The notes under the pieces are model-generated. The model was not told where the DNA came from and did no database searches. It saw only the letters and a list, made by a program, of their open reading frames with translations. Positions 45,780 to 55,057 of a stretch of DNA of 64,000 nucleotides are shown in pieces (the stretch's first letter is position 1; the number at the start of each line of letters is the position of its first letter). The position numbers and the translations under genes are program-made. This DNA is from Xanthomarina maritima (GTDB lineage: Bacteria; Bacteroidota; Bacteroidia; Flavobacteriales; Flavobacteriaceae): positions 21,499-85,498 of the forward strand of contig NZ_VSFC01000042.1 of NCBI RefSeq assembly GCF_008084905.1. The letters are read 5' to 3'.

Positions 45780-46361
45780 TTATAAATTTTTTAAAGCCTG
45801 TTTTATAATTCCTTCGACATTTGCATCTGGTTGATTAGATAATATTTTATCTACTACACGTTCGGATTGTTTTTTATTAAAACCGAGAACTTCTAAAGCA
45901 GATAACGCTTCATCTTTATTTGTATTGCTTTTTTGAGTTGAAAGTTCGTCAATATCATAGACTTTCAAAATTTTATCTTTTAAATCCAAAATTACTCGTT
46001 GAGCTGTCTTTGCACCGATGCCTTTTATAGATTGAATTAAAGCGACATCTCCCATAGCTATTCCTTCTCTAACTTGCTTAGGTGTTATCGACGACAACAT
46101 AGTACGAGCAGTACTTGAACCAACACCACTTACTGAAATTAATAATCTAAAAATTTCTCTTTCTGCTAATGACGAAAACCCAAACAGAGTATGAGAGTCT
46201 TCTTTAACTTGAAGATATGTATATAATTTTAGGTTTTCTTGGTTTGGAATTTGTGAAAAAGTATGCAAAGAAATATTCAATAAATAACCCACACCATTAC
46301 AATCTATAATAACATCAGTAGGATTTTTTTCGACAAGCTTTCCTTGAATATGTGTAATCAT
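45780..46361 (-). CDS. ruvA: Holliday junction branch migration protein RuvA
   Basis: Binds four-way DNA junctions and loads RuvB for branch migration. The start is the ATG at 46359-46361 (MITHIQGKLVEK), giving 193 residues; the frame opens two codons earlier. The N-terminal OB domain is followed by two helix-hairpin-helix motifs (SVSGVGSSTARTMLS and SIKGIGAKTAQRVILDLKDK) and a C-terminal RuvB-binding domain. Its partner ruvB is about 6 kb away on the same strand, so the usual ruvAB pair is split here. Confidence 0.96.
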   Translation of the reverse strand: MITHIQGKLVEKNPTDVIIDCNGVGYLLNISLHTFSQIPNQENLKLYTYLQVKEDSHTLFGFSSLAEREIFRLLISVSGVGSSTARTMLSSITPKQVREGIAMGDVALIQSIKGIGAKTAQRVILDLKDKILKVYDIDELSTQKSNTNKDEALSALEVLGFNKKQSERVVDKILSNQPDANVEGIIKQALKNL

Positions 46362-46383
46362 TAACAAATTTTTAATAAACTCT

Positions 46384-46391
46384 CAAATGTA
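46384..46391 (-). promoter_or_regulatory. -7 box of the ruvA-sprA promoter
   Basis: TACATTTG on the minus strand fits TAnnTTTG, 22 bases before the ruvA start. The matching -33 element is poor (CTTT). Confidence 0.4.
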
Positions 46392-46418
46392 ATAAAATTA
46401 TTCGCATTATAAAGCCGT

Positions 46419-48722
46419 TTATTTTTCTATTACAGCATTAATTTCAAGTTCTTTTTTCTCTTTTTGTTGCGCATCTATAACTGCAATAGCTGTCATGTTA
46501 ACAATTTCATCTACACTTGCGTCTAACTGCAGAATATGAACGGGTTTTCTTAAACCCATCATTATTGGTCCAATAGAATCTGCTTTGTTTAATTCTTTTA
46601 ATAATTTGTATGTAATATTAGCCGATTCAAGGTTAGGAAAAATTAAGGTATTCACTTTTTTTCCTGCTAATTTTGAAAATGGGAATATATCTTGAAGCAT
46701 TTCTCTATTTAAAGCAAAATCTGCCTGGAGTTCACCATCAACTAATAAATTTGGGTGTCTTTTATGTAAATATCCAACTGCTTCTCTAACTTTAGTTGCT
46801 GTTTGATTTTTTGATGATCCAAAATTAGAATAAGAAATCATTGCCATAACTGGCTCCATTCCAAACATTTTAACAACACCAGCAGTCATTTGTGCAATTT
46901 TAGTTAAATCTTCTGCAGAAGGATTAATATTGATTGCTGTATCACTTAAAAACATAGGTCCACGCTGAGTCATCATAACGTTAGTTGTGGCTATTCTTGT
47001 AGAATCTTGAGCTAAACCTATAAGTTCTAAAACTGGTTTTACAACTGAAGGATAGGATCTTGAGAAACCAGAAATCATAGCATCTGCATCTCCTTCGTTA
47101 ACCATCATTGCTGCAAAATAGTTGCGTTCTCTCATAATATTTTGAGCAGAATATAATGTAACACCTCTTCTCTTACGTTGTTCCCAATAAACCTTAGCAT
47201 ATTTGTTCTTTCGTTTTTCTTCTTCGTCAGATTTTGGGTCAATTATTTCAACATCAGCATCAAATTCTATTTCTTCTTTTAATTTTTCTATTGTTTCCCT
47301 TCTACCCAAAAGGATTGGAATTGCTATGCCTTCATCATAGACTATTTGTGCAGCTTTTAAAACATCTAAATGATCTGCTTCAGCAAAAACTACTCTCTTA
47401 GGATTTATTTTAGCTCTATTTAATAACAGTCTAACTATTTTATTATCAGACCCTAATCGCTCTAATAGTTCATCTTTATATTTAATCCAGTTTTCAATTG
47501 GCTCTTTGGCGACACCACTTTCCATAGCTGCTTTAGCCACAGCAGGTGGTACTTCGGCAATTAATCTAGGGTCAAAAGGCTTAGGAATGATATACTCTTT
47601 CCCAAAAGTTAATCGTGTTTCTCCATAGGCAATATTCACCTGTTCTGGTACAGGTTCCTTTGCCAATTTAGCTAGAGCTTTTACAGCTGCCATTTTCATA
47701 GCTTCATTAATTTTAGTAGCTCGAACATCTAAAGCTCCTCTAAAAATAAATGGAAATCCAAGCACATTATTAACCTGGTTTGGGTGATCAGACCTACCTG
47801 TTGCCATGATAATATCGTCTCTTGTATCAAGTGCTAATTGATATTCTATTTCAGGATCTGGATTAGCCATTGCAAAAACTATAGGCTTTTTAGCCATTGA
47901 TTTCAACATCTCGGGAGTTACAATATTAGCTTGAGAAAGTCCGATAAACACATCAGCATTTTCCATGGCTTCTTCTAAAGTATCTATATTTCTATGGGTA
48001 GCGAATTCTGCTTTTTCTGAAGTTAAATTCTCTCTATCTTGTTTGATAACACCTTTGCTATCTAGCATAACAATATGTTCTCTCTTTGCTCCAAAGGATT
48101 GATATAATCTGGTACAGGAAATGGCTGCAGCACCTGCTCCACTTATAACAATTTGTACCTGATCTATTTTCTTTTTCGCCAATTCTAATGCATTTAACAA
48201 GGCTGCAGCTGAGATTATAGCTGTTCCATGTTGATCGTCGTGCATAACTGGTATATCCAACTCTTCTTTTAATCGTCTTTCAATTTCAAACGCTTCAGGT
48301 GCTTTTATATCTTCTAAATTGATTCCTCCAAAGGTTGGAGATATCATTTTTACTGTTTGGATAAATTCTTCTATATTTTCTGTTCCAACTTCTATATCGA
48401 ACACATCAATATCAGCAAATATTTTAAACAACAAGCCTTTACCTTCCATTACAGGCTTAGAAGCTTCAGGGCCAATATTTCCTAATCCTAAAACAGCTGT
48501 TCCATTTGAAATTACAGCTACTAAATTTCCTTTAGCAGTATATTTATACACATTATTAACTTCTTTAGCTATTTCTAAACAAGGTTCTGCAACTCCTGGA
48601 GAATAGGCTAAAGACAAGTCTCTTTGTGAGGCATATTTTTTTGTTGGTACTACCTGAATCTTGCCAGGTGTTGGCTTGGCATGATATACTAAGGCTTCTC
48701 TTCGTTTACTTTGTTTGCTCAT
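46419..48722 (-). CDS. maeB: NADP-dependent malic enzyme with phosphotransacetylase-like domain
   Basis: A 767-residue fusion. The N-terminal half (to about residue 430) is a malic enzyme that converts malate to pyruvate and CO2 with NADP+: YSPGVAEPC near residue 40, HDDQHGTAI near 160 and the dinucleotide fold VISGAGAAAISC near 192. The C-terminal half is a phosphate acetyltransferase-like domain that regulates the enzyme in MaeB proteins and usually lacks catalysis. Length is normal. A possible promoter box lies 46 bases upstream. It supplies NADPH and pyruvate in the cytoplasm. Confidence 0.96.
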   Translation of the reverse strand: MSKQSKRREALVYHAKPTPGKIQVVPTKKYASQRDLSLAYSPGVAEPCLEIAKEVNNVYKYTAKGNLVAVISNGTAVLGLGNIGPEASKPVMEGKGLLFKIFADIDVFDIEVGTENIEEFIQTVKMISPTFGGINLEDIKAPEAFEIERRLKEELDIPVMHDDQHGTAIISAAALLNALELAKKKIDQVQIVISGAGAAAISCTRLYQSFGAKREHIVMLDSKGVIKQDRENLTSEKAEFATHRNIDTLEEAMENADVFIGLSQANIVTPEMLKSMAKKPIVFAMANPDPEIEYQLALDTRDDIIMATGRSDHPNQVNNVLGFPFIFRGALDVRATKINEAMKMAAVKALAKLAKEPVPEQVNIAYGETRLTFGKEYIIPKPFDPRLIAEVPPAVAKAAMESGVAKEPIENWIKYKDELLERLGSDNKIVRLLLNRAKINPKRVVFAEADHLDVLKAAQIVYDEGIAIPILLGRRETIEKLKEEIEFDADVEIIDPKSDEEEKRKNKYAKVYWEQRKRRGVTLYSAQNIMRERNYFAAMMVNEGDADAMISGFSRSYPSVVKPVLELIGLAQDSTRIATTNVMMTQRGPMFLSDTAININPSAEDLTKIAQMTAGVVKMFGMEPVMAMISYSNFGSSKNQTATKVREAVGYLHKRHPNLLVDGELQADFALNREMLQDIFPFSKLAGKKVNTLIFPNLESANITYKLLKELNKADSIGPIMMGLRKPVHILQLDASVDEIVNMTAIAVIDAQQKEKKELEINAVIEK

Positions 48723-48768
48723 TCTTGCTACTAATTAAAGCTGTATTCAAAAAATATTTCTGAACTAA

Positions 48769-48776
48769 CAAATGTA
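48769..48776 (-). promoter_or_regulatory. -7 box of the maeB promoter
   Basis: TACATTTG on the minus strand fits TAnnTTTG in the 74-base gap between queG and maeB. No matching TTTG is found 19 bases upstream. Confidence 0.35.
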
Positions 48777-48796
48777 ACAATACTCAAACTTAAAGC

Positions 48797-49720
48797 CTAA
48801 TCTTTTAAGAATTTGATATTTCTTTTTAATCCAGAATATTTAGTACGCTTTACTGCTGATTTTTGAAACACTTTTTTAAACGTTTCTTCCGTAATCTCCT
48901 CCCAGTCTTTCTTGGTCATGGGCAATAATTCTGGATGTGGATTAAAAAGTGGTTCGTTATGTGGTTTTGAAAACTTATTCCAAGGGCAAACATCCTGGCA
49001 GACATCGCAACCAAACATCCAATCGTCCATTTTTCCTTTAAACTCTGAAGGTATATTCTCTTTTAATTCTATGGTGAAATAGGAAATACATTTACTACCA
49101 TCTACCACATAAGGTTCTGTAATAGCTTGAGTAGGACAAGCATCGATGCAGGCAGTACAAGTTCCACAATGATCTGATGTTATGGAATCGTATTCTAAAT
49201 CTAAATCAATAATTAATTCAGCAATAAAATAGAAGGAACCTACTTGTTTGGTGAGTAAATTAGTGTGTTTTCCTATCCAACCCAAACCAGATTTAGCAGC
49301 CCAAGCTTTATCTAGAACTGGAGCAGAATCTACAAAAGCTCTTCCTTCAACTTCGCCAATTTCGTCTTGTATAAAACTTAAAAGAGATTTAAGTTTGTCT
49401 TTAATTACAAAGTGATAGTCTATTCCATAAGCATATTTAGAAATTTTAAAGGTGTTTTCTTTTTGTATTTCCTCAGGGTAGTAATTAAGAAGTAATGAAA
49501 TTACACTTTTTGAGCCTTCTACTAGTTTGGTTGGATCTAGACGTTTATCGAAATGGTTTTCCATATACTGCATTTCGCCATGCATATTATTTTTTAACCA
49601 CTTCTCTAATCTTGGGGCTTCTTTTTCTAAAAATTGTGCTTTACTAATACCACAAGACAAAAAACCGAGGCGTTTGGCTTCGGTTTTAATTAGTTCAGAA
49701 TTTTCTTGTTTATTAACCAC
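48797..49720 (-). CDS. queG: epoxyqueuosine reductase
   Basis: Reduces epoxyqueuosine to queuosine in tRNA, the last step of Q biosynthesis, using cobalamin and two 4Fe-4S clusters. The 307-residue chain has the ferredoxin-like cluster motifs [16 protein letters not shown] near residue 182 and [11 protein letters not shown] near 234, plus the N-terminal B12-binding DUF1730 part. This is the shorter form without the C-terminal HEAT repeats. It needs cluster assembly and cobalamin, consistent with the Nfu gene elsewhere in the window. Confidence 0.95.
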   Translation of the reverse strand: MVNKQENSELIKTEAKRLGFLSCGISKAQFLEKEAPRLEKWLKNNMHGEMQYMENHFDKRLDPTKLVEGSKSVISLLLNYYPEEIQKENTFKISKYAYGIDYHFVIKDKLKSLLSFIQDEIGEVEGRAFVDSAPVLDKAWAAKSGLGWIGKHTNLLTKQVGSFYFIAELIIDLDLEYDSITSDHCGTCTACIDACPTQAITEPYVVDGSKCISYFTIELKENIPSEFKGKMDDWMFGCDVCQDVCPWNKFSKPHNEPLFNPHPELLPMTKKDWEEITEETFKKVFQKSAVKRTKYSGLKRNIKFLKD

Positions 49721-49770
49721 ATCACGAATTTAAAACAATCTTGTTTAATTTACTTTATTAATAGAAAAAT

Positions 49771-49795
49771 AAAACTGACTATGCTAGCCAGTTTT
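49771..49795 (-). terminator. possible terminator after the ScyD/ScyE-like gene
   Basis: AAAACTG (49771-49777) pairs with CAGTTTT (49789-49795), with a further short inner pairing. On the minus strand a T-rich run follows (TTATTTTTC). The stem is imperfect, and it lies 75 bases after the stop. Confidence 0.45.
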
Positions 49796-49870
49796 ATAAA
49801 CAGATTCAAATAACTATTTCTTTTCTTATTGTCTATTGCCAAATGGAGAACTTGTAGCGTTTGAAACTGT

Positions 49871-50902
49871 CTATATTTCTCCTGTTAGTGTAACAAGATA
49901 AGCAGTGTTTTGAATGAATTCTAATGAAGTAGGACGATTTAAACCTTCAGCAATTACTGTAAAAGTACCATCTGAATTTACTTTCAACAATGAACCTGTA
50001 TTTGGTTCAGTAGCATCACCATCTGCACCTCCTGCCCATTCACCTTGAGAAATGGCAAAAAGTGTACGACCTCTGTTAAACTCAACATCCACAAGAAAAG
50101 GCACTCCTGTAGCCACATCAGAAATGCTTAGCGATTTTGAATCAATAGACACGATTTTACTATTTCCATAAAACTGGACTGTAGTACCTGCTTCAGTCAT
50201 ATAAATGGAATTTCCTCTAACGGCCAATCCTGACGGAACAATATTATCAAACGTTTTAAATTCTGTAACCTCGCCTTCCAATGTAACATGATACATGCGA
50301 TTGTGATGACCATCTGTCACCAAAAACCCACCATGATACACTTCAATCGCATATTGCAATCCAGTTGTAATGGCATAATCAAATCCAGTTGGCTGATTGT
50401 CTAAAGCAAATTGACCTATGTCTGCAATAATTGTACAACTATCAGAGCTATCTATACGATAAATTCCATTAATATTATTATCTCCAAAAAAAGGACCTAC
50501 GAGTGTAACAAGCGCATAAGTAGTTTCGTCTATAAAAGTAACATCAAATACTCCTCCAATAGGTACTACTGAAGTTGGTAATCTACTAACAAATGTAGTG
50601 ATACTTCCTGTTTTCTTGTTGATACGCAAAATACTGCCTCCAGCACCACTTTGAGTAACAAATAAATCACCTTCAGGGCCTATAGCGCTTCCCATACCTC
50701 CACTAGGAAGTGATGCTAATAATTCAGGTGTTCCTGGTTCGGTTATTCTGTTTAACATTAAATTTGATTCAGACTGTGTCCTTAATTCTTCGTTTGGGCT
50801 ACATGACGATAATGTAAATAATACAATAGTAAAAAAGAAAAGTATTAGCCTCCCAAAATTGATTGATACTGTTCGAATTAATAATTGGTTTTTTGTTTTC
50901 AT
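49871..50902 (-). CDS. ScyD/ScyE family lipoprotein
   Basis: A 343-residue protein with a long N-terminus, a hydrophobic stretch and a lipobox LSSC (cysteine 34). The mature part is a repeat-type, probably beta-propeller, domain with GSAIGPEGDLFVTQSG, GGSILRINKKTGSITTF and VRGNSIYMTEAG, the pattern of the ScyD/ScyE family (named from the scytonemin clusters of cyanobacteria, but widespread). Its function here is unknown, and there is no scytonemin pathway in the window. It stands alone, next to a decayed regulator gene, from which it is separated by about 260 bases in which I see no gene. Confidence 0.82.
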   Translation of the reverse strand: MKTKNQLLIRTVSINFGRLILFFFTIVLFTLSSCSPNEELRTQSESNLMLNRITEPGTPELLASLPSGGMGSAIGPEGDLFVTQSGAGGSILRINKKTGSITTFVSRLPTSVVPIGGVFDVTFIDETTYALVTLVGPFFGDNNINGIYRIDSSDSCTIIADIGQFALDNQPTGFDYAITTGLQYAIEVYHGGFLVTDGHHNRMYHVTLEGEVTEFKTFDNIVPSGLAVRGNSIYMTEAGTTVQFYGNSKIVSIDSKSLSISDVATGVPFLVDVEFNRGRTLFAISQGEWAGGADGDATEPNTGSLLKVNSDGTFTVIAEGLNRPTSLEFIQNTAYLVTLTGEI

Positions 50903-51165
50903 AATTAATAGATTTTAAATTAATATTCATTTATGGCTATTAATCAAATATTAGAATTGTGGAAGAAGGTTTTTGTTCATTATTCCTCTCATATTTATAG
51001 AAGTGAGTATTGATTTACTTTATTTATCAAAAATTCAACTTTTACAATAATTTTGCATTATTAAATAAAATCGCAATTATTGGCATGAAAGTTCTTTATA
51101 AAATTATATGAAAAAGTATTTCAAGCGTTTTCTAAAAAGTCAAATTACTTTGCTATAAAGTTTTA

Positions 51166-52048
51166 CTAAATAATGTTGAATGATTTTTTTAAAACAGAAG
51201 GTGATGCTTTATATTTTGTTTTAAAAACACGACTAAAATGTGAAATAATTTCGAAGCCACTTTCATAAGCAATTTCACTGATATTTTTTGAAGTTGTTGC
51301 TAATAATTGTTTAGCGTATGCTAATCTTTTGTTCAAAACCCATTTTTCTAGAGTAGTTTTGTAATGTTCAAAGAAATCAACTTTAAATTTAGATAAACTT
51401 CTATTAGCAATCTGCGCAAATTCATTTAGTTTTAAATTATACATGAAATTATTTTCCATAAACCTCCCAGATTGGCAATTCATAACCCTCTGAAATAGCA
51501 TTTACATAAGCCAAAACATGTCTGTTTTCTTGATTTTTGAAAATATTATATAGAAGTTCCTTAAATTTCATCTCTATAATATCTTCTAGATGTATATTGT
51601 CTTCATCAAAATATGGTATCATGCTTAAATAACACTCTCTAATTCTATCATTTAAGTGTATGTATAATAGCATATCGTTTAATAGCTTTGGTAAGTCATT
51701 GAAATTAAGAAATGACCTATATTCATCCAATATATATTTGAAATAATCATCTTTTATATAAAAAGCCAAAACTACCCAACCTTAAATATCATCATGAAGT
51801 TCTTGATGAAATGCCGTACGCTTAATCATATAAGAGGTATCCTTGGTAATAGTCCATGATTCATTACCTTGATGAAAGGTACGTTTACCTGCAATTGAAA
51901 AATATTATTTGATTATGGGCAGTATATAATTTAACGATTTTATCCAACTGAGGGCAATTATAAATAACAAATAACTGCCTTTTACACTGAAATGTTTAAA
52001 AACGTCTTGATTTGATTGGCGGATATTATATAAACTATAAGTTGCCAT
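51166..52048 (-). pseudogene. AraC-family transcriptional regulator, multiply frameshifted
   Basis: Reading the minus strand from the ATG at 52048 and changing frame where needed gives one coherent protein of about 293 residues. Segments: MATYSLYNIRQSNQDVFK; then, after a one-base loss at AAA 51997-51995, TFQCKRQLFVIYNCPQLDKI; then, after a one-base change at TTTTT 51902-51898, IAGKRTFHQGNESW; then, across a TAA at 51784-51782, GWVVLAFYIKDDYF; then, after a one-base gain at TTT 51462-51460, MENNFMYNLKLNEFAQIANRS. The last segment is the AraC double helix-turn-helix domain, with ISEIAYESGFEIISHFSRVFKTKY. The N-domain would be a cupin-like ligand or partner domain. Four lesions make this a decaying gene. 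Confidence 0.83.
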
Positions 52049-52135
52049 TATCAATTGATTAAGAATAGCTTTAGTTAAAGATAAGAATTTTTCAACAATT
52101 CTATTCTTCTAAGTAAGAAGTAACACTTTCTATTT

Positions 52136-53158
52136 TTAAAACAAACCTCCTTGAGTTGGCCCCTTTATTTTTCCAAGATGCTTATATGCTAGTTCAGTAA
52201 CTTCTCTACCTCGAGGTGTTCGCATAATAAAACCTTGCTGAATTAAAAAGGGTTCGTAGACTTCCTCTATGGTTTCAGCACTTTCACTTACAGCAGTTGC
52301 TAGAGTAGTTATACCTACTGGCCCTCCTTTAAATTTATCTATTATAGTTTTTAATATTTTATTATCCATTTCATCTAATCCATGAGCATCTACGTTTAAA
52401 GCTTCTAAAGAAAACCTTGCTATTTTAATATCTATACTTCCATTTCCTTTAATTTGAGCAAAATCTCTAACACGACGCAATAATGCATTTGCAATTCTAG
52501 GGGTTCCTCTACTTCTTCCAGCAATTTCAACTGCTGCTTCCATTGAAATTGGAACATTTAAAATGGTTGAGCTTCTTTGTACAATAGTAGTTAATAATTC
52601 GGTGTTATAATATTGTAATCTACTTTGGATTCCAAATCGAGCTCGCATTGGAGCAGTTAATAATCCTGAACGTGTTGTTGCTCCAACTAAAGTAAATGGA
52701 TTTAGATTTATCTGAACTGTTCTTGCGTTGGGTCCAGATTCAATCATTATATCTATTTTGTAATCTTCCATTGCTGAGTATAAATACTCTTCAACAATTG
52801 GGCTTAACCTATGTATTTCATCAATAAACAAAACATCTCTTTCTTCAAGGTTAGTAAGAAGTCCAGCTAAATCGCCTGGTTTATCTAGAACTGGTCCTGA
52901 AGTAACTTTTATACCTACACTAAGTTCACTTGCTAAAATATGAGCTAAAGTAGTTTTACCCAAACCTGGAGGTCCATGGAATAAGGTATGGTCTAAAGCT
53001 TCATCTCTTAAATTTGCAGCCTGAACAAATATTTTTAAATTTTCCAACACTTGATCTTGCCCTGTAAAATCATCAAAAGACAAGGGTCTTAACTTTTTTT
53101 CTACATCCAGTTCTTCTGGTGTAAAATTTTCTGCTGTAGGATCTAAGTTTTCGTTCAT
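52136..53158 (-). CDS. ruvB: Holliday junction branch migration ATPase RuvB
   Basis: AAA+ motor that drives branch migration with RuvA. The 340-residue length is standard. Walker [13 protein letters not shown] lies near residue 65, Walker [10 protein letters not shown] near 115, sensor 1 LVGATTRSG near 158, and the winged-helix C-terminus has [16 protein letters not shown]. It starts downstream of the oxidase operon terminator, with no strong promoter seen in the short gap. ruvA is at 45.8 kb. Confidence 0.97.
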   Translation of the reverse strand: MNENLDPTAENFTPEELDVEKKLRPLSFDDFTGQDQVLENLKIFVQAANLRDEALDHTLFHGPPGLGKTTLAHILASELSVGIKVTSGPVLDKPGDLAGLLTNLEERDVLFIDEIHRLSPIVEEYLYSAMEDYKIDIMIESGPNARTVQINLNPFTLVGATTRSGLLTAPMRARFGIQSRLQYYNTELLTTIVQRSSTILNVPISMEAAVEIAGRSRGTPRIANALLRRVRDFAQIKGNGSIDIKIARFSLEALNVDAHGLDEMDNKILKTIIDKFKGGPVGITTLATAVSESAETIEEVYEPFLIQQGFIMRTPRGREVTELAYKHLGKIKGPTQGGLF

Positions 53159-53178
53159 ATATCACAAATATAAACAAA

Positions 53179-53203
53179 AAGCCTTTCTAAAATAGAAAGG
53201 CTT
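53179..53203 (-). terminator. Rho-independent terminator of the act-cox operon
   Basis: A perfect 10-bp stem (AAGCCTTTCT at 53179-53188 with 53194-53203) and a 5-base loop, followed on the minus strand by TTTGTTTATA, 27 bases after the subunit I stop. Confidence 0.82.
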
Positions 53204-53229
53204 CTGTTGTATTATTTAAAGAACTACAA

Positions 53230-55023
53230 TTAATGTTGGAGCTCTTCTTCACCTTCTTTTAAAGGAATATTTTGAGGCACAAAATCATCTTCATGTCCTG
53301 GTTTACTATAATCGTAAGCCCAACGATGTACATGAGGAATTTCTCCTGGCCAGTTTCCATGCATGTGTTTTACAGGTGCTGTCCATTCTAGAGTAGTCGA
53401 TCTCCAAGGGTTTTGAGGCGCCTTTTTTCCGAAGAAAATACTAACAAAAAAATTATATAAGAATACTAACTGAAATACTCCACCAATAATTGCAAATACA
53501 GTAATTACTACGTTTACATTTGCTAAATCGTCAAATAATGGGAAATTAGAGTTTGTATAATAACGTCTTGGTAAACCAGCCATTCCAATAAAATGCATTG
53601 GGAAGAAAACTCCATAAGCACAAATTGCTGTTACCCAAAAGTGAATATACCCCAAATTTTTATTCATCATTCTACCAAACATTCTTGGATACCAATGATA
53701 GATACCTGCGAACATTCCGTAAAGAGCAGATATACCCATTACTAAATGGAAGTGAGCAATTACGAAATATGTATCGTGAACATTAATATCTAAAGCAGAA
53801 TCTCCAAGAATAATGCCTGTTAAACCTCCTGTTATAAAAGTTGAAACAAAACCAATAGAAAAGAGCATGGCAGTGTTCATTTGTATATTACCTTTCCAGA
53901 TGGTTGTAATCCAATTAAATGCTTTCACGGCAGAAGGTATTGCAATTAATAGTGTTGTAAATGTAAATACAGACCCTAAGAAAGGATTCATTCCTGAAAT
54001 AAACATGTGGTGACCCCAAACTATTGTAGATAAGAATGCAATAGCTAATATTGAAGCAATCATGGCACGATAACCAAAAATTGGTTTACGTGAGTTAGAT
54101 GCCATAATTTCTGAAACCATTCCCATGGCTGGTAAAATTACAATATATACTTCTGGATGCCCAAGGAACCAAAATAAGTGTTCAAATAAAACTGGTGAAC
54201 CACCTTGATAGTGTAAAACTTCACCTTGAATAAAAATATCTGATAGGAAGAATGATGTTCCAAAACTTCTATCCATAATTAATAATAAGGCTGCAGATAA
54301 TAATACTGGGAAAGAAACTACACCAATAATAGCAGTTACAAAAAATGCCCAGATTGTTAATGGAAGTCTAGTCATAGACATTCCTTTTGTTCTTAAATTT
54401 ATTACTGTAACTATATAGTTTAAAGAACCTAATAATGATGAAGCAATAAAGATTGCCATAGAAACTAACCATAGAGTCATACCCATTCCAGATCCACCTT
54501 GAGCCATAGGCAAAGCACTTAATGGAGGATAGATTGTCCATCCTGCTGCAGCTGGACCAGCTTCAACAAACAATGAGATTACCATTATAACACTTGATAA
54601 GAAGAATAACCAATATGAAATCATATTAAGGAATCCTGAAGCCATATCTCGAGCACCAATTTGCAATGGAATTAATAGGTTACTAAATGTACCACTTAAA
54701 CCTGCAGTTAATACAAAGAATACCATAATCGTACCGTGAATGGTTACCAATGCTAAATAAATATCAGCATCCATAACTCCTCCAGGAGCCCATTTACCTA
54801 ATAAAGCTTCAAATAATACATTTGGTTCTTCTGGCCATGCAATTTGCATACGAAACATAATGGACATTAAAACACCAATAACACCCATAATTGTACCTGT
54901 AATTAAGTACTGCTTAGAGATCATTTTATGATCTTGACTAAAAATGTATTTAGTCACGAATGTTTCTTTATGATGATGTCCGTGATCGTCTTCGTGTGCG
55001 TGAGTATCTGCGTGTGTTGACAT
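53230..55023 (-). CDS. ctaD: cytochrome c oxidase subunit I
   Basis: The 597-residue catalytic subunit with about twelve helices, low-spin haem and the haem-CuB centre where oxygen is reduced. Ligand motifs are GHPEVYI (the CuB histidine with its cross-linked tyrosine), WGHHMF (CuB histidines) and HFHLVMG (haem histidines). The N-terminus is unusually rich in histidine (HADTHAHEDDHGHHHKE, seven in residues 4-18). It is last in the act-cox unit, after subunit II, and is followed by a terminator. Subunits III and IV are encoded about 21 kb away. Confidence 0.97.
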   Translation of the reverse strand: MSTHADTHAHEDDHGHHHKETFVTKYIFSQDHKMISKQYLITGTIMGVIGVLMSIMFRMQIAWPEEPNVLFEALLGKWAPGGVMDADIYLALVTIHGTIMVFFVLTAGLSGTFSNLLIPLQIGARDMASGFLNMISYWLFFLSSVIMVISLFVEAGPAAAGWTIYPPLSALPMAQGGSGMGMTLWLVSMAIFIASSLLGSLNYIVTVINLRTKGMSMTRLPLTIWAFFVTAIIGVVSFPVLLSAALLLIMDRSFGTSFFLSDIFIQGEVLHYQGGSPVLFEHLFWFLGHPEVYIVILPAMGMVSEIMASNSRKPIFGYRAMIASILAIAFLSTIVWGHHMFISGMNPFLGSVFTFTTLLIAIPSAVKAFNWITTIWKGNIQMNTAMLFSIGFVSTFITGGLTGIILGDSALDINVHDTYFVIAHFHLVMGISALYGMFAGIYHWYPRMFGRMMNKNLGYIHFWVTAICAYGVFFPMHFIGMAGLPRRYYTNSNFPLFDDLANVNVVITVFAIIGGVFQLVFLYNFFVSIFFGKKAPQNPWRSTTLEWTAPVKHMHGNWPGEIPHVHRWAYDYSKPGHEDDFVPQNIPLKEGEEELQH

Positions 55024-55057
55024 AATCTATTATATACTTTTTAAAACCGTTTCTTAA

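Noticed and set aside
51166..51501. The AraC helix-turn-helix part as a short stand-alone regulator
   Set aside because: Its upstream open frame overlaps the preceding segment in another frame, and the natural joining point is inside it. The first 14 residues do not belong to the domain.
51914..52048. A 45-residue open frame starting MATYSLYN as a separate small protein
   Set aside because: Its first 18 residues join, after a one-base shift, to the next segment of the AraC-like protein. The remainder reads as frame-shifted hydrophobic sequence, so it is part of the pseudogene.
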